Source: Liolophura sinensis (Eukaryota > Mollusca > Polyplacophora > Chitonida > Chitonidae). From it: a DNA stretch of 64,000 bases. The position numbers and the translations under genes were made by a program. The DNA lies in assembly GCF_032854445.1 (NCBI RefSeq), contig NC_088302.1, forward strand, positions 29,977,979-30,041,978, written 5' to 3'. Shown here in pieces: positions 36,200-50,600 of the stretch (position 1 is its first letter; every line of letters begins with the position of its first letter). The notes beneath the pieces were generated by a model. That model was not told the origin of the DNA and made no database searches. It saw nothing but the letters and a program-made list of their open reading frames with translations.

Positions 36200-38350
36200 C
36201 CTAGTTTGAAAATAAAAACTATCGTGAATCAAGATTGCTTTAGAGTTACTTGGTACGATTTGGAACATTATTTATCGTATTTCATTTTCAGCTTAAGTTC
36301 TGGACATCAAACAGTACAGCCCATCATGCAAAATTCTTTCATGAGCTTTGAAAGTATCAGACCTGTAAAGAACACACGTCCATTTACATACGGTATATGG
36401 AATAAAAATGTCATACAAGTTTATCATACATTATGTATGAAGGACATTTACAATAATACTACTACAAATATATCACATATATATTTGGAAAAATCAAAAC
36501 ATATTTTTAATATGCAAAATGGAAATGGGATGAGTTGGTAACGCTAAATACCAGAAACAAAAATGTGTCGAATCACAACCTCGTATATTGTTTCAATAAA
36601 TCTCTTGATGCTTTTAGTGTCTACCGACAACCTTAACTAACACTCGCAAGAAAAAATGATTTACATCGTCTTTGCAGTAATGAGACCGACAAAAGCCCTT
36701 TTTCGTGGACTACAAAACATGAAAACTCTGAACGGAGTAACACAAAAGTATTGCCGCGCATTTGGCAAAATGATAGTGAAGGTAAATACATGTTTTGAAA
36801 GATTTCTATCCAAGATTTATAGACAAGCACAAGGAAATAATGGCATATAACAAATGCCAAAGTCCAATAAAAAAAAGAAAAAAACACACGAAACGGTGGC
36901 ATTTGTGGTCTGCCAAAATGACTGATGACAGGTAGTACACTTTTCCAGAATACATACAGCAAAGTTAATGTACCTTGAAGGGAGAAAAAATGTTTTAGAA
37001 AAATAAGGATAACAATGACAATTGTTAACACACATGAACACATGAGCTGGAAACATAATTTATATCATAAGTTGAAGATAACGGTTGTCGCCAGAGACAA
37101 GTCAGCATTGCATTTTGGAGTCAAGGCCGTCTGTTACCAAAGGTTGTTGGAGCTCTTCTGATTTGATGCTGTGTGGAAAGCACATATCATTTAGTTACAG
37201 CACAACCAGAACAGCACTATGGAGGGAAACAAATGTGTGTCTAACATGGGAACGGACAGGCTGATGAAGACTGCGTTCCCATTTGTGATATAATAATGAC
37301 AAAGGGTTACGCTATCGTTGTCTGGCAGACGTATTAAGTCTTGACATAAAGATTCAGGCCGCCAACGAGAACAATAAAATCTCGAGGTCAAAACCTCAAG
37401 AGTGATGGAAAATGAAGTCAATTTACACTGAGGTGAGATCACAGAAACATGGTGACATGCCACAGTTGTTGTTGAAGATACAGATGTGGATTACTCCAAA
37501 TTCCAAAGATATGACAACATTCATAACTGTGGAGAATTCAAGAAGAATGCGTTTGAAGTCATTTGACAAGGTCACCGAGATTCACTAGACATTCAATAAG
37601 TAGATAAAAGATAACGTAAGAAAGGCTTTCTTTCTAACGCGTATAGAGTAGTGCACGGAACCCATTAATATATGCGTCACAGTACGTCAAAATATTTGCC
37701 AATATGCTAAAACCCTCCAGCAATGACTCAAAACTGAAATCAATTGATTACCGACAATAAATTTCAGCCCACAAATGGGCATATCTGAATCCGTAAACAG
37801 CGCAATACATAAAATAGGGCCACTGTATTTAAAGGATTGGGGTAAAATTCGGAATACGTCGTTCGGATTTAAGTTAGATGTTCTATTTGAGATGTAACAT
37901 TTTCTTTTTGATTGGACAGTTTCAAAACCATATATTTCACACTTTAGAGCGAAAAGATTCGCTGTTCGATGCACACCGAACTCAGATATTTTGTTCATCA
38001 TCTTAATCTTGTAAGTGAATATAGAAATCTGACAAAAGGAAAACAATCTTGTCTGCAGTCTGTGCTAATTCATAAGTCCTAAATCACGAAGCATTTGACC
38101 TTCGTCGGTTGAAACTTCTGCTAACTTTCATCTGCATGTAAACATTAGGGAAATTATCGATTTTAGCATATTTTTGAGACAAAACGTATACTTCACAATA
38201 ACAATGTAGTATAGGGAATTCTGTTGCTCGTCTTTATGAAACTCATGGTTGTTTTTCATTTAGGAATCATTCACCATGGACAAATAGACAGTTCAGCTGT
38301 AAGTCCACCAGAGTACGTTGTGGACAAGATCACTACAGGAGGATTCCAAT
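36200..38350. other. Stretch downstream of the chloride channel gene, no gene seen
   Basis: Open frames up to 136 codons occur on the minus strand at 36633-37043, but their composition (Phe/Cys/Leu-rich complement of A-rich DNA) is not protein-like. The distal 3' UTR of the channel gene may lie here. Confidence 0.4.
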
Positions 38351-38413
38351 GAACCCCTACTATATGTTGTTGTTGTTACATCAAAATCAACACTCATTCA
38401 GTAAAGGCCGATA

Positions 38414-38635
38414 TTATAGGCTTGGTTCGTTCGGATACAATTTATACACAAACCAATACAAAATATTAAACAACAAGAACGTAGCGGGAAATATAACTCG
38501 TGAATAGTTGTCCACTTTTTCTGCCGTCATGAACATTTTCCGGTATTTCGTTTCGTGCTCCTCTGGGGACTGTAACATTTTACTGTTGGCATCCGATTGT
38601 TTTCCATTCTCCTTGTCCATGGAGGGAGGTTCACT
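38414..38635 (-). CDS. Chloride channel exon 8 (M4 and C-terminus)
   Basis: TTTCACAG acceptor, phase 0. Encodes a polar loop (SEPPSMDKENGKQSD), an amphipathic segment before VDNYSRVIFP, and M4 (ATFLLFNILYWFVYKLY). VDxxSRxxFP and a short tail after M4 are standard for the family. Stop at 38414-38416. Confidence 0.95.
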   Translation of the reverse strand, partial: SEPPSMDKENGKQSDANSKMLQSPEEHETKYRKMFMTAEKVDNYSRVIFPATFLLFNILYWFVYKLYPNEPSL

Positions 38636-41600
38636 CTGTGAAAGGCAAAATGTACACCAATATAAAACCCAATAACTTAATGAACAGTTCAAGTTTATGG
38701 AAAAGGAATGGAAATTGTGGCTTCAAGGAAAACATAAGAAGAATCTGTGGCTTCAAGGAAAACATAAGAAGAATCTGTGGCTTCAAGAAAACTGTAAAAG
38801 GAAACTCTAAGAGGAAACTGTGGCTTCAAGGAAAACATATGAAGAACCTGTGGCTTCAAGAAAACTCTAACATGAAACTGTAACAGGAAACTGTGGCTTT
38901 AATATAAAAAGAGCGATAAACACTTGAGTAATTACCACCAATGTAAAACTGTACTGTTAACTGTGACTTTATGAATAAAAGCGGATAAAATTAGAGAGGT
39001 AAATACATCCAAACATCACTGGTTTATTGTTAGCAAACTTAAACACACATCTAAACCTTTGGTCTTGGTGAGGAGAAGAGATTCTTTCTCGGGGCTAAGT
39101 ATGTAACAATGGCTGAACCATGAAATTTCCATCAGTACATTGATTGTCAGTGACTGTAGATGTCATGGTCTTACAAAAGAATATTAGATAGCTGCTGTAA
39201 ATTAATAATAACGCTGTATAACGTCGTACAAATGTCACAGGGTTTCGTGACCCATTACCGAGATACCTGTATATTAAGCCCAGGGGGTGTCCACGGAGCG
39301 AGGAGTTCCTTTATCGTGGTAAAATCCTTTTTGGCCAGGTTGTCCGCTTTCCGCCACTGCACGTTGACGATAGCGTATTCCAGAAAGGCGCCAAAGACAA
39401 AGATGAGGCATGTGAATAACCAGACGTCTAGAGATTTGATGTAAGAGAGTCTGGGCAGCTGGGCGCTGGCAGCTGAGCTCTGGGTAGTCATCGTCAGCAC
39501 ACACAGCAGGCTAAGAGAGACACGGGCTGGGGCGGCCCGCGGGTCAATCCAGAAGTTCACCCAGGAGAGAACCACGATCAGGAAGGTGGGAATGTAAGTC
39601 TGTACCAGATAGAACTGGATTCGCCGGTGAAGTTTAAACTTTGTGTAAATACAGGTGTGACTACCTGCAAACGCAAAATGTTTTTTTTTTTTTTTTGACA
39701 TCTAAAACGCAAAGAACAAAATTAATGGATTGAAGACAAATGCTGATTGAGGACAATATATTTTTACCAAAACTTTTAATTTGTGACAAGGAACATTCAA
39801 ACTGACAACTGATAGACAACAAACCAAATTAATACAAATCAGGCGTTTATGAGTATAACATAGGGCAGATAAGCAGAGTATAAACACAGGGACGTAGGCC
39901 TACATGGAAAAGTAAGCTGTCAGAGTAAATCATTTACATGCACATCAATTCCTTTTAATGTATACAAAAACAACCTCAATAACAAACACACAGAAATCCA
40001 CGTATTTGAGAAGAGTACTTTTTTCATTATTGAGTCTAAAATTTTCATAAAAATTAGGGGAAAAATAAGAATGATTTTTTTTTTCAAAAAATCAGAGAAT
40101 TCTTTTCACCACTTTATTGCATTGAAAGGACTGAAGTATTTTGGGTAATAGAATAAGTAAAGAAGAGGTTATGATTAAAGATTTGTAGCTGAATTCAGCC
40201 TGTTGGATTTCGTGAAACAGGAAATGGGAACTAATTGTTAATTAATTATACAGTGTTTTTAAGTATAAGTTATGTGTTGCTGATACATATCAGAGACTGA
40301 TACATATTACATTTTGACCCATTACCACAACAACTGTTACTCCATTTAGCTTGATTTCTAGATATCATATCTCGACAAGCCGCATACATAACGACACAAC
40401 ATGTAGCGATACCCATACAACCCCATGTACAACTCCACCAAACTGAGTACAACAGGAGATTTATTTGTGGGATAGAGAAGAGTTCAAAAGCTAAAACAAA
40501 TATGACGGACCAAAATTGTTGGGCAAAACTTTAAAATATACTATATGCGGAGGAAATTTACGCGTGATACCTGACCAAATTGCTCTAAATAAACCACCGA
40601 CAACTGGTAAGTTTTTGACAATATTTTATTCCACGCATGATGTACAGACTTGCAAGTATTAATGGCGGAAGAAAGTGTTTCTCAAAGAATGCCTGTAAGC
40701 TTGTACAAACAGCCACCTGAGCAGACTGTTGTCACCAAGGCCCCACGAAGAAAAACAGAGGAAAAATCTATAAATTCCTTGCCCAAGGCAGGGTTTGAAC
40801 CCTTGATGAGAACAATGGGTCATCAGTCTGTCTTTTGAGCTCTTCCCTTACACTGGAGTTACCATACATATTTTGCGAAGGAACAAAGCATGATCGGGAA
40901 GATTTGCTGAAAATTTTTATTAATTCGTAATGTAAAGGCCGTTCAATATGTCACCTATAAATGCCATCGACCACAGCTTGGTGTGGCCATTATGGAGATT
41001 ACAGCGCCTACAGAAGTAGCTGTTTACCGTGATATTTTCTGACGGAATGTCAGTGCGGAGAAAACAAATAAAGACCAAAGCAATAAATGTAAGTCAGTGG
41101 GTAACAGCGATTAGGGTAGGTTTGTCATGGTGCGGATAGGGATGGGTAGGTGGTAGTAATTAGATTGGTTGATTCAGCAGAGGGTAGACTTGGTTTCGTG
41201 GAGCAATCTAATACAAATGCTTATTCACTGGGAGACAAGAACAAAAAATATCAGCATAGAAACAGGAATTCTAAATTTGTGGCTTTTTATGTATGTGAGA
41301 TTCGTGTTTTGCAATATATACAAACATAAACGCAACAACATTTTTAGTAACACACATCGACCAAAACAAAAGGAGAAAGCACCAGAGTGAGTGTATAAAA
41401 AAGAGAGCTGTGCCGATTAGAAGCACGATCTACAGACCTCAAGATCCGACGTGTGTGAACTGGGCCTCAGTCTACAGTATAGGTAAACAGCCATCTTAAC
41501 CAACTGTACCTGTCGCATCTGTTAATCGAGAAACTACTAGCGAAGGGACAGGATTAGATAAAGATACAGTGTTAGGCAAAGGTGATGAGACTTTTCAAAG

Positions 41601-44600
41601 TCTCAATGCACGAAACACACAGTGCTTAACGCGAGAGTTCACGAGAGTTACGGGATGGGGAGTAAATATGGGTAGATTTGCATATACCCAAGAGGCGAAC
41701 AGCAAGTATGTATTGCGCAATCAAAGAAAGAGCAAACAGCAGATATGCGGTGCATACTCTGGGACAGAGCGAACAGCAAGTATGTGATGTACACCCTGAG
41801 AAAAGAGCAAACAGCAGATATGTGATGCATACTCCGAGATAGAGCGAACAGCAAATATGTAATGCAAACTCTGAGATGGAGCAAACAGCAAATATGTGAT
41901 GCACACCCTGAGAAAAGAGTAAACAGCAGATATGTGATACACACTCTGAGGTAGAGACATAGAGCAGGCGAAATAAAAATCCGAACGTAGAAAGAAGACA
42001 TTTTTTGACATTTCAAGTCCGTGTTATATGTCCATAAAAACGGATGACGTAACAGGATTGATGTGGGCAGACTACTTAAAGGAAAATACATTCTCAAAAC
42101 TTGAGACGGTTTTTAACAGAGACAGCAAATGTAAGAGATCTTCATCATGTTTATCGGAGAGTGAAAACCAGCTAGGCTAATGAAGGTAAAGCATTTCTTG
42201 TCCTATTTCTTGTCCGCAATGCATGGCGGAACAGGATTCCTTCAATTTACTAAACGTAATGTGCGTACAACAGAATAAAAAATAATCAACAGTCAATTTT
42301 CCTTTCTCTTATAGAGATCTGATTGAGAGATAGAAATTCTGGAAGATTTCAATGAATGAACAAATGGCAAAAATGATAAAAGTAATAAAAGAGAAGAGTA
42401 ATACTGAGCAAAAGGCACAAAAAAGCAAGTCAAATGTAAAAGCGAAAACGAACACATATGAATGTTCAACTATTAAGAAACAACAGAAGTTTGTGCAAGT
42501 ATGTTGCTGGATCATTCGAAGAGATATAAAATGAAATAAAGTGAGAAAAGGTATTCCATAGAACAGGCTCAGCAGAACACTGGGGAAAAAAAGAAAGAAA
42601 AAACAGCGCAACTGCAATATACTGCAGGGGGAGTTACTTTCATGCAGACATACGGATAGAATAGCAAACGGTTGATTTGATGAATTTAAGAGTTGTACAG
42701 AAAAATCAGACGAACAGCAAAGAGAGATGAACGCGATCTTCACTTCGCATAGTAATGATAACGAATTCAAATGAACTTAGTGATAAGATTTGAAGTAGTT
42801 GACAGAATCAACTGAGGCTTCATGTCAAGAGCCAGGAAATTGGAGAGATGAACTAGTACTTTAAATGACGAGTTCAGCTGGAGAGATAACAGGGAGTATG
42901 TGGCATATTTGTACAGATATGCTAGGACTTCAGAGTTAAAACATGCCATTTTGTTGGAAAGGTAAGTTAGTAGTTTATACCGTGAACTATAGAACAGCTG
43001 AAGAGACAACCTTTCCAATAGTAAGAATAGATGGGTAATGGATGTCTCTGTAAGGGAACGCGAGGGTCTCTATAAGGGAACGTGGAGGTCTCTATAAGGG
43101 AACGTGAAGGTCACTATTAGGGAACTGATTTCACAGTTTCATGACTTCAGATCAAGCAATCGAAAAGATAAGCCAGGATTTAATACCATGGGTTAGAACA
43201 TTCGAAAAGCTAAGATACAACTTCATACGTTGAGTGGATAACATTTGCAGGCATTGGCTAGGACATCATAGTATGAGCCAGAATATTTCCAGAGATAAAA
43301 GAGGACATTTTTAATTTTAGGTTATTTGGAGAAATAAGCAATAAAATGATACTAAAAGTTATAATAGTTGAACAGACAAACTACGGTTTTATACCAAGAA
43401 ATACCAACAGCTTACCAAGAGTAAGAATATTTGGAGAAATGTAGGTCTCTAGAACTGATTCAGTCAGCCGGTGTTGTCAATCCTAAACATCTAACCAGCA
43501 TTCCTTAGTAGTCATATAGTTTTACTTCAGCTGAGAGATTTTAGTAGACGCTATTTCGTTTACACAATATTTCCGAACATCAGACGCACGGGGCCACAGA
43601 GGCTGTCGAAGTCACAAATGATAAGGCAGGCATCCTATACAAACTGAAAGAAATGGACTGTTTTTAAAGTCAGGCTATATGAAGGCTGAGTCTCCAAGGT
43701 TGAAAGTTCGAATCCAGTTCCCATTAACTGGCGGTTTAATGTCAGAGGTAGGTTTTCTGGCCATGCGCTGTCTTGCACTGAGATCAGATCGGTTTTTTCC
43801 ATCATTAAACCAGTTTGACTGGCGTCATATACGTGAAAGTTTCTTAAAATGGAGATAAAGCTAAAGAGAATGTTTAAGAGTTGAGATAACAGAGGTAAGA
43901 AGAAAAAAGCTACTTAGGCATTCCAAAAAGAACCGTTACGTATGACTGGGAAGGCTACATCCCAGACGCATGGCAACTGTTCAAGATTGTTAACAAAATC
44001 AGCTTATCGCAAAACAATTACTTCGTTTACTCATTTAGTGCATAGTAGGTTTCAGTCAGTCAAAAAAAACACAATTTTGAGAATAAAGGATAATAAATCA
44101 CGGAGCATGCTAAAATGACAAGGGCATATGCAGCAGAGCGCAAAAGGACGTAGATTACAGTAATGTGAAGATGTCAAACATAATAGCTGTGATACGATTC
44201 AAGTCTTGATAAGCGTTTGCGCTCGTTTTTATCAGTAGACTTCTATCGCAAGTACCTGTGAAAATATCAATAACTGTAGTTGTTGCAGACAAATTATGCA
44301 CCCAATTGGTGTTTACTTTGTATCTTCACATTGCAGAATATTTTATGGATTTTTTGTTTTTCTGACAGTAAAAGTGATTTAAAATTCCGGACGAATCAAC
44401 AAGTAATCAGGAACTGCGGTCATTGTACATAAAGTTTGTTTGATCTTGTAACATGACTGACCATCTTATTTGTAATCTACTCTTTTCCCACCAAACATAA
44501 ATCATGCAATCTTTTCGAATCGCTGGTACAAAGAAGCTTGCATGGCAACAAGCAAACACGAGGAAAGCAAGCACAATGACAAAGGCAGCTACATCTATAG

Positions 44601-47600
44601 CAAACGTACCGACAGGTATGCTGAAGGCTATGTTCGTAAGCTATCAAAGGAATTCTATGACAAGAGGTAACAGAGCGACAGAAATTGTGGCCGGGAATGG
44701 CAACTTTGGCCTGAGGAGTACAGTTGATCTCAGTGGTACTTACTTATACTATAGGCCGCGGTACAATTCCCAAAGCTTATATTCTCTACGTCAAATTCAG
44801 CCAGTTCAACTTCCTGGTCAAGAGTCACAGGATCCCGGTCGTACATCCAGTCAAACTTGATTTCTTCTGTCGTCAAGCCATCTGCAATATGTTATATGTA
44901 ACAGAGCAAAATTAAAAGAAAAGAAAACTCAAAAACGATATTGACTTTCAAGCAAAGAGGAATTCATGAGGTTTCTGTTCATCGTATTCATATACGATAT
45001 TTGGGGCTTGCATATGCATATGCAGTTGGACCATGAGCTCTTTAGTGTGTGGAGGTAATACTGTGCAGCCTTCCAAATTCCCGTATACAAATCGGTTTCC
45101 GTTCTACTGCCGCATGTCACTTTTGAGCGCAGCCGAATCAGTGACGCAAGGGGAATGCTGGCTTGCCTTTGGCTAACGGACTACAGATCTAATTTATGTT
45201 TCCAATATGGCTGTCTTTCTATTTATGGTAGTAGTTTCTTATCCAAAATTTAACAAAAATGAAATAAAGCTGGTTGCTATAGGGACATTAGGCAATGGGA
45301 TTTCATTTCTGAACCTGGAGTTTCTTTTCTTTTAATATAAGGTTTTATTCGAGGACGAAGGGTATTAAAAACCGAAGAATGACACATAACTGTAATGAAT
45401 CACCAGAAAAATATATTATAAGCATCAATGTAATGAGTTTATCTCAGTTTATCCAATATCTGCCTGAAAATAATATGTGCACATTTTTTCAGCAACTTAC
45501 TTTGTAATACACGTTTTCAAATGAATATAGGAATATAATGTCTAAGGTGGTAGACTAAGCACTTTTTTCTCAATAGAAGCATCGTGATCGTGTCAATGAA
45601 GCCAAGACTTCGTCAACTTCCCAACAGCTTAAAACTTCAAAGACAGAATTAATGATTTATCCGTCAGTTGTCGTTTGGAGCTTTAAAAAATCTTTTCACT
45701 GATTTGCCGTTGTTTAAAGGATTTCAAAAGCATTGCATTAGTTGGGATAACTGGTGAGTGGTGTGAACAGTCATTGAGTGTAGAGACGTAATCCTCTAAC
45801 GGCGTCTAGACAGGATGTACGTAATCTGATTTGTGTCTGTGTAGTCACCGATAAAACTGCAGCTTAACTGTGTCTGGTACCCTCGATTGATCTGTATTCA
45901 GTGGAAGGTCACGAAGGATGTATTTATTTGAGCCTTAAACATAGCTGTTTGCTTCGAAGGACCTTACCAAACGATTTGGAACCGAAGGAAACTTAGAGTA
46001 AAGAAAAATTAGATTCCACAGAGAGACAACAACAGGAAGTGACGACCCATCCATGAGATTGATTTGGGAGTGTAAACCAACCCGAGCCATGGTCGACATT
46101 ACCAAGTTACTGTCGTGGCGCAAGCGTGTAAGTAAGTAGCTGCAGGCACTATTGCATCTTCTCGATGTAAAAACAACATCCGGTTGATTCAATTTGCATA
46201 GACTGTGCATGTATAGTTAAAATGCATGAGCGATATACACTGAAGTGTATCATAGCTTGCTTTGCAGGAACATAACACACAAGGCCCGCCAAAAGTGCCT
46301 GTTTTACACGTGAAGTGAGGGCTCTTTTGCCAACTGAGATTATTTCGCGATATAGCCAATTATTGATTATTCAACAAACAGAGGCGTTTTGTCCCGGCAT
46401 GAAGCCAGAAACACTTAATTGGGGTTAGTAGAGATCTTCTTAGTATAATCTATTTCCATCGTTTTTACCAAACCCTGTGCGACTATACCCCATAGATTTA
46501 TATTAACACTGGTTCCCTAATCAGCTATTGCGCAGTGCAAATTATCCAGCAAGGGTATAAATCGTCCCATCGAGGTGGAGCACAACATTTGTAATAGATG
46601 TGTGCATTATTACAGCAAAATACACACATACACCGGACAAGTGATCAGTGTGGGCTATTTTGCCCATACGGAAATACATCAAAACCATTTTCCCTATATA
46701 TAGATGCGATGGGAAAGCCTGGTTAAGCCACTCATTGTGTGTGTATATAATAAGCGGTCAGGATATTACTCAAAATCACAAATAAGGCGGGATATTAGGG
46801 CATTACGTATAATGCATTATGTAAGTTTTCACAATTAACGTCTGTCATGAATTAATTGGGAGTCAGGAAATTGTTTCTACGGTTTGCTGAGAAGCTTTGC
46901 ATGCACGCTTTACTATAATTAAACCTCAGAGCCTGGCAACTGTTACATGCGTGGAATTCAAGACCTACATAATCACCCGTTGATGTACATTTATGCTTGG
47001 CTCTGAAGTGTACACACACTGAAAATATTAATCTGTCAATTTTAAGAGAAATTCTGTTGTCTGAGTGATGAAAGAATGTATTCTGTTATTATAACACAAT
47101 ATTCCGTCATACTCAACATAATACACTATTAGTCTAACAGAATCTTTGTGTTGAATTAGTATAACACGTGAGTTATATTTAACAGAATAATAGGATGCAA
47201 TAGCGGAACATATTGTAGCATCACTCAGACAACAGACTTTCTGTCTTATTTTGTTTTTAATTTAATTTTTTTAGTTTAAAATGAAAAGAAATGTTTGAAT
47301 CAGATATCCAGAAACATCACAGAAACAAACATTGTCTAATTTGCTTTTGGGGGGAATCGTATTTTTCACATTTTTTTCATATTTTTCGAGCCCCTAAAAT
47401 CTGTGAAAACTTCTCTTGATCGGAGATTATTTAACCGAAAAGAAAAACAGTTCCAACATATTCAGGGGAAAAGCAAAGAAAATTCAAAGAAAAAAGTGCT
47501 GTGACGTCACTATTATTAGGTGTGATTTGAAAAGGCCTGCAGGCACTATTGTATCCCACGTTAAATATCTTGTTGTGACGCAGCACATAGAATAAAAAAT

Positions 47601-50600
47601 AAAAATAAAAAAAAATGAATGACAGTGACTGCGTCACATCCTTAAATGATTACATAATATTATTTAATAATCTCCGCACGAGAACAGGTAGGCAATGAAA
47701 TTCCTGTATTTATTCAATTGACTGATGTTTAAGGCCGTACTCGATACTTTTTCATTTATGTGACGCCTAACAGTTTTGTGGTTTAAGGAACCGGAGTAAA
47801 CCACTTATTTTAAACAGGTACATGTACCTGACAAACTTCTTGACTTAAAGGTTTAGACGAAAATGCTCCTATTCCGGTACGGTGCGCGAATATTTAATGA
47901 ACACACTTGGACTTACAGCTCATTATTTTCATGTAGCAATGTTGGCGGTCCATAGGAAAGCGCCTCAGGTCCATGTTACAGGCCAGCTTCAAATGAAACC
48001 TGGTCAACAGTAAAATATATGATGTACAATGTTGGCTGACTACATCTGGCAATGTTACATTAGAACAAACCTTCAAATAAAATTCACATGCCGGTGTACG
48101 GACATTGTACCACACCATATATCTTGGTTAAGAAGCATTGTATTCCCTTGTTTAAAGTCGTTTTGTTCTCAAATGGACAAGAAAGTAATTTTGCCTCCTG
48201 GCTTATTACTTCAAAACCCCCATCTTGCCGCGGCTTAATGAGTCCCTTCACTAATGAGGTCTCAGGTTAAAATCCCGAAAATTTTTGTTATGAGGCTTGT
48301 TAGGTATCTCGGGAGCAGATGGTGTTTCTTTGGGCTCTCCTTCGGTTTCCTCTGCCTATAAACCTGACAGGTGTCGTATTATTAGTGAAATAGTAATACT
48401 GGTTACGACATTTAACCCCAATAGTGTATCTTTTCACGGGCAATGGCGACTCGTGTCTAATACAGGTTGAGTACTCTTGCAATATGTTACCAGTTTGCAA
48501 ACCAATTGTCATGATCGCATGGGTAGAAACTAAAAATGGATTACACGGTTTTAGGCCGAATTACTTTAGGACGAAAAGATTACCCATGGAATAAAAAAAT
48601 CAAGTATTATTATTATTATTATTATTATAAAACTGGACAGAAAGCGATATACAGTATGGTCAAGTTTGTGTAGTTTATGCATTATGCCAGTTATCTGAAG
48701 AATGGAGAGACGACAGGAACTCCGCATTGTGATCCTGACAAAACAAGGATAGAATAGATGAATGAATCAAACAACCTGTCAGCTTTTACAATGATACATG
48801 TATGGGGAAGGCAAACTCCTGAACAAAGGCACTGAGAACACAATAATCTGGACAGAAAATCGATTGTGATTCTGCTAAGTTTTACTGTGGCGTGTTAAGC
48901 TGATCGCTTCATGGAAAGTGATCACAGCACATGGCAAGGGAAATACCATCTATAACATCACAAACAATGATAGATGGCAATTAGTTTTTGTCAGTAATCG
49001 CAATATTTGTCATGTACGACAATCAAATTGCCTGAGGGAAATGGCTGGAGGGGCCCTAATATGGTTATACGTCCACCGGCTTGGACTCCGATTAAAGAGT
49101 TTCACCAGCACTAAAACACCGTGCGGACAAAGATAATGCAATGTAACGTCATAATATACAGTCGTTGCTGTACTCGAAATACAATAAGCCGTTTGTATGG
49201 CTTTTAGGGAAGTCAACGACATATTTTACACAAAATGTTCCGGACGGCGTGGACTTAAATTAAACGCTGCGATACGGATTGTTAGAACATTTAATATCCC
49301 CTTGGGTTAAGGGGTTATATGCAAGCCGAAAATAAAGTCGGGTTCACAAAATTCGTTTGTTTATAAAGCCACTGGCATTGGAAAGGTGTTGACGAGACCA
49401 CATGAAGTTTTGCAGCATTAAGCTGAAGTTACATTACACCAAAAAACAAACTATGCAGAATACTAGTGGATATAGTTGTTCCCTCGCATAATTAGGCCGG
49501 CCTATAATGCAACAACTTGAATAATTTAAGAGAATAAATTAAATTTCCAATTCTAGTTAAATCAGTGCTTTGTCTATAAATCTTGTTGCCACGTTCGAGA
49601 TACCTCAATTAGAACCGTTCGTAAATTCTCACTTAAACTGAAGGAATGGAAATCGAGAAAGTTTGCGTCAGCCTCAGAGGATGGTGTATTATTGCCATAT
49701 TATAGTAAACGAGGGCCTATTACCGCGATCGCGGCTTACTAATTGATGTAATTGGAGTCATTAAGACACGAATGTGGCTGATAAATTACCTTTGGCTGAA
49801 GAATATTGTGCCGTTGGGAAAGAGTTTCATGAGAACATTTGGGACGGACACATCGTGGGCTTCCTCCGTCTTGCTGTTTACGAAGTACGGATCAGGGCGC
49901 CACAGTCGGTGGTACCAATGATGACCCAAGCTGACGGCGTGATCGAAGTCATCAAACTTCAAACGGGGGTCTTCCCAGCGCTGTCGGAAGTACACATCCG
50001 CTGTATATTCCTGCATACATAAATTATTCAGTCAGCTTTAGCCCTATTATGGTTACCGTGACCATCTGGCCATCAAAATATTTTAATCAAAACCATTGTG
50101 ATTTTATTTTTGTATTTTTGTTGCTCTGATGTCCCTTAAGAACGTTCTAATCTTTACAAACATGAAAAAATTGTAATCTCAGTGACTATCATACTAATTT
50201 AGAAGAAATTTAGACTAGAAGAGCTTAAACTAAGCTATTTCAGCTATGAGATTTAAAATCCTCGTTTCCTTAATATATAAGTTCCCAACAACAACTTTGC
50301 TCTGTACAACGCAACATTATAAACAGAGTGACGTAGTGGCATATATTACTGGGACTGCAGTACCACGACGTGACAATATTTCCATCAGCATTATAGGACA
50401 AGGCCTTAGCGAAGCTTTTTACAAGCATTGCAGCATGGCGCCGTACACTCCATAAGAAATAATAAGTCAATTTTACTTGACTGTTGTCTGAGTCATTCTA
50501 TAGAATGTGCTATGTTATCATAACATAATACTGTGTCATATTCAATATATTATCCTGTTAGTCTATAAAACAATCTTTGTGTTGAATTAACAAAGTATTT

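Noticed and set aside
41648-42097. 149-codon Cys/Leu-rich minus-strand frame
   Set aside because: Translation of the 37-38-bp minisatellite.
42309-42770. 153-codon hydrophobic minus-strand frame
   Set aside because: Phe/Leu/Ser-rich complement of A-rich intron DNA. It has no family resemblance and no splice sites that join it to the channel.
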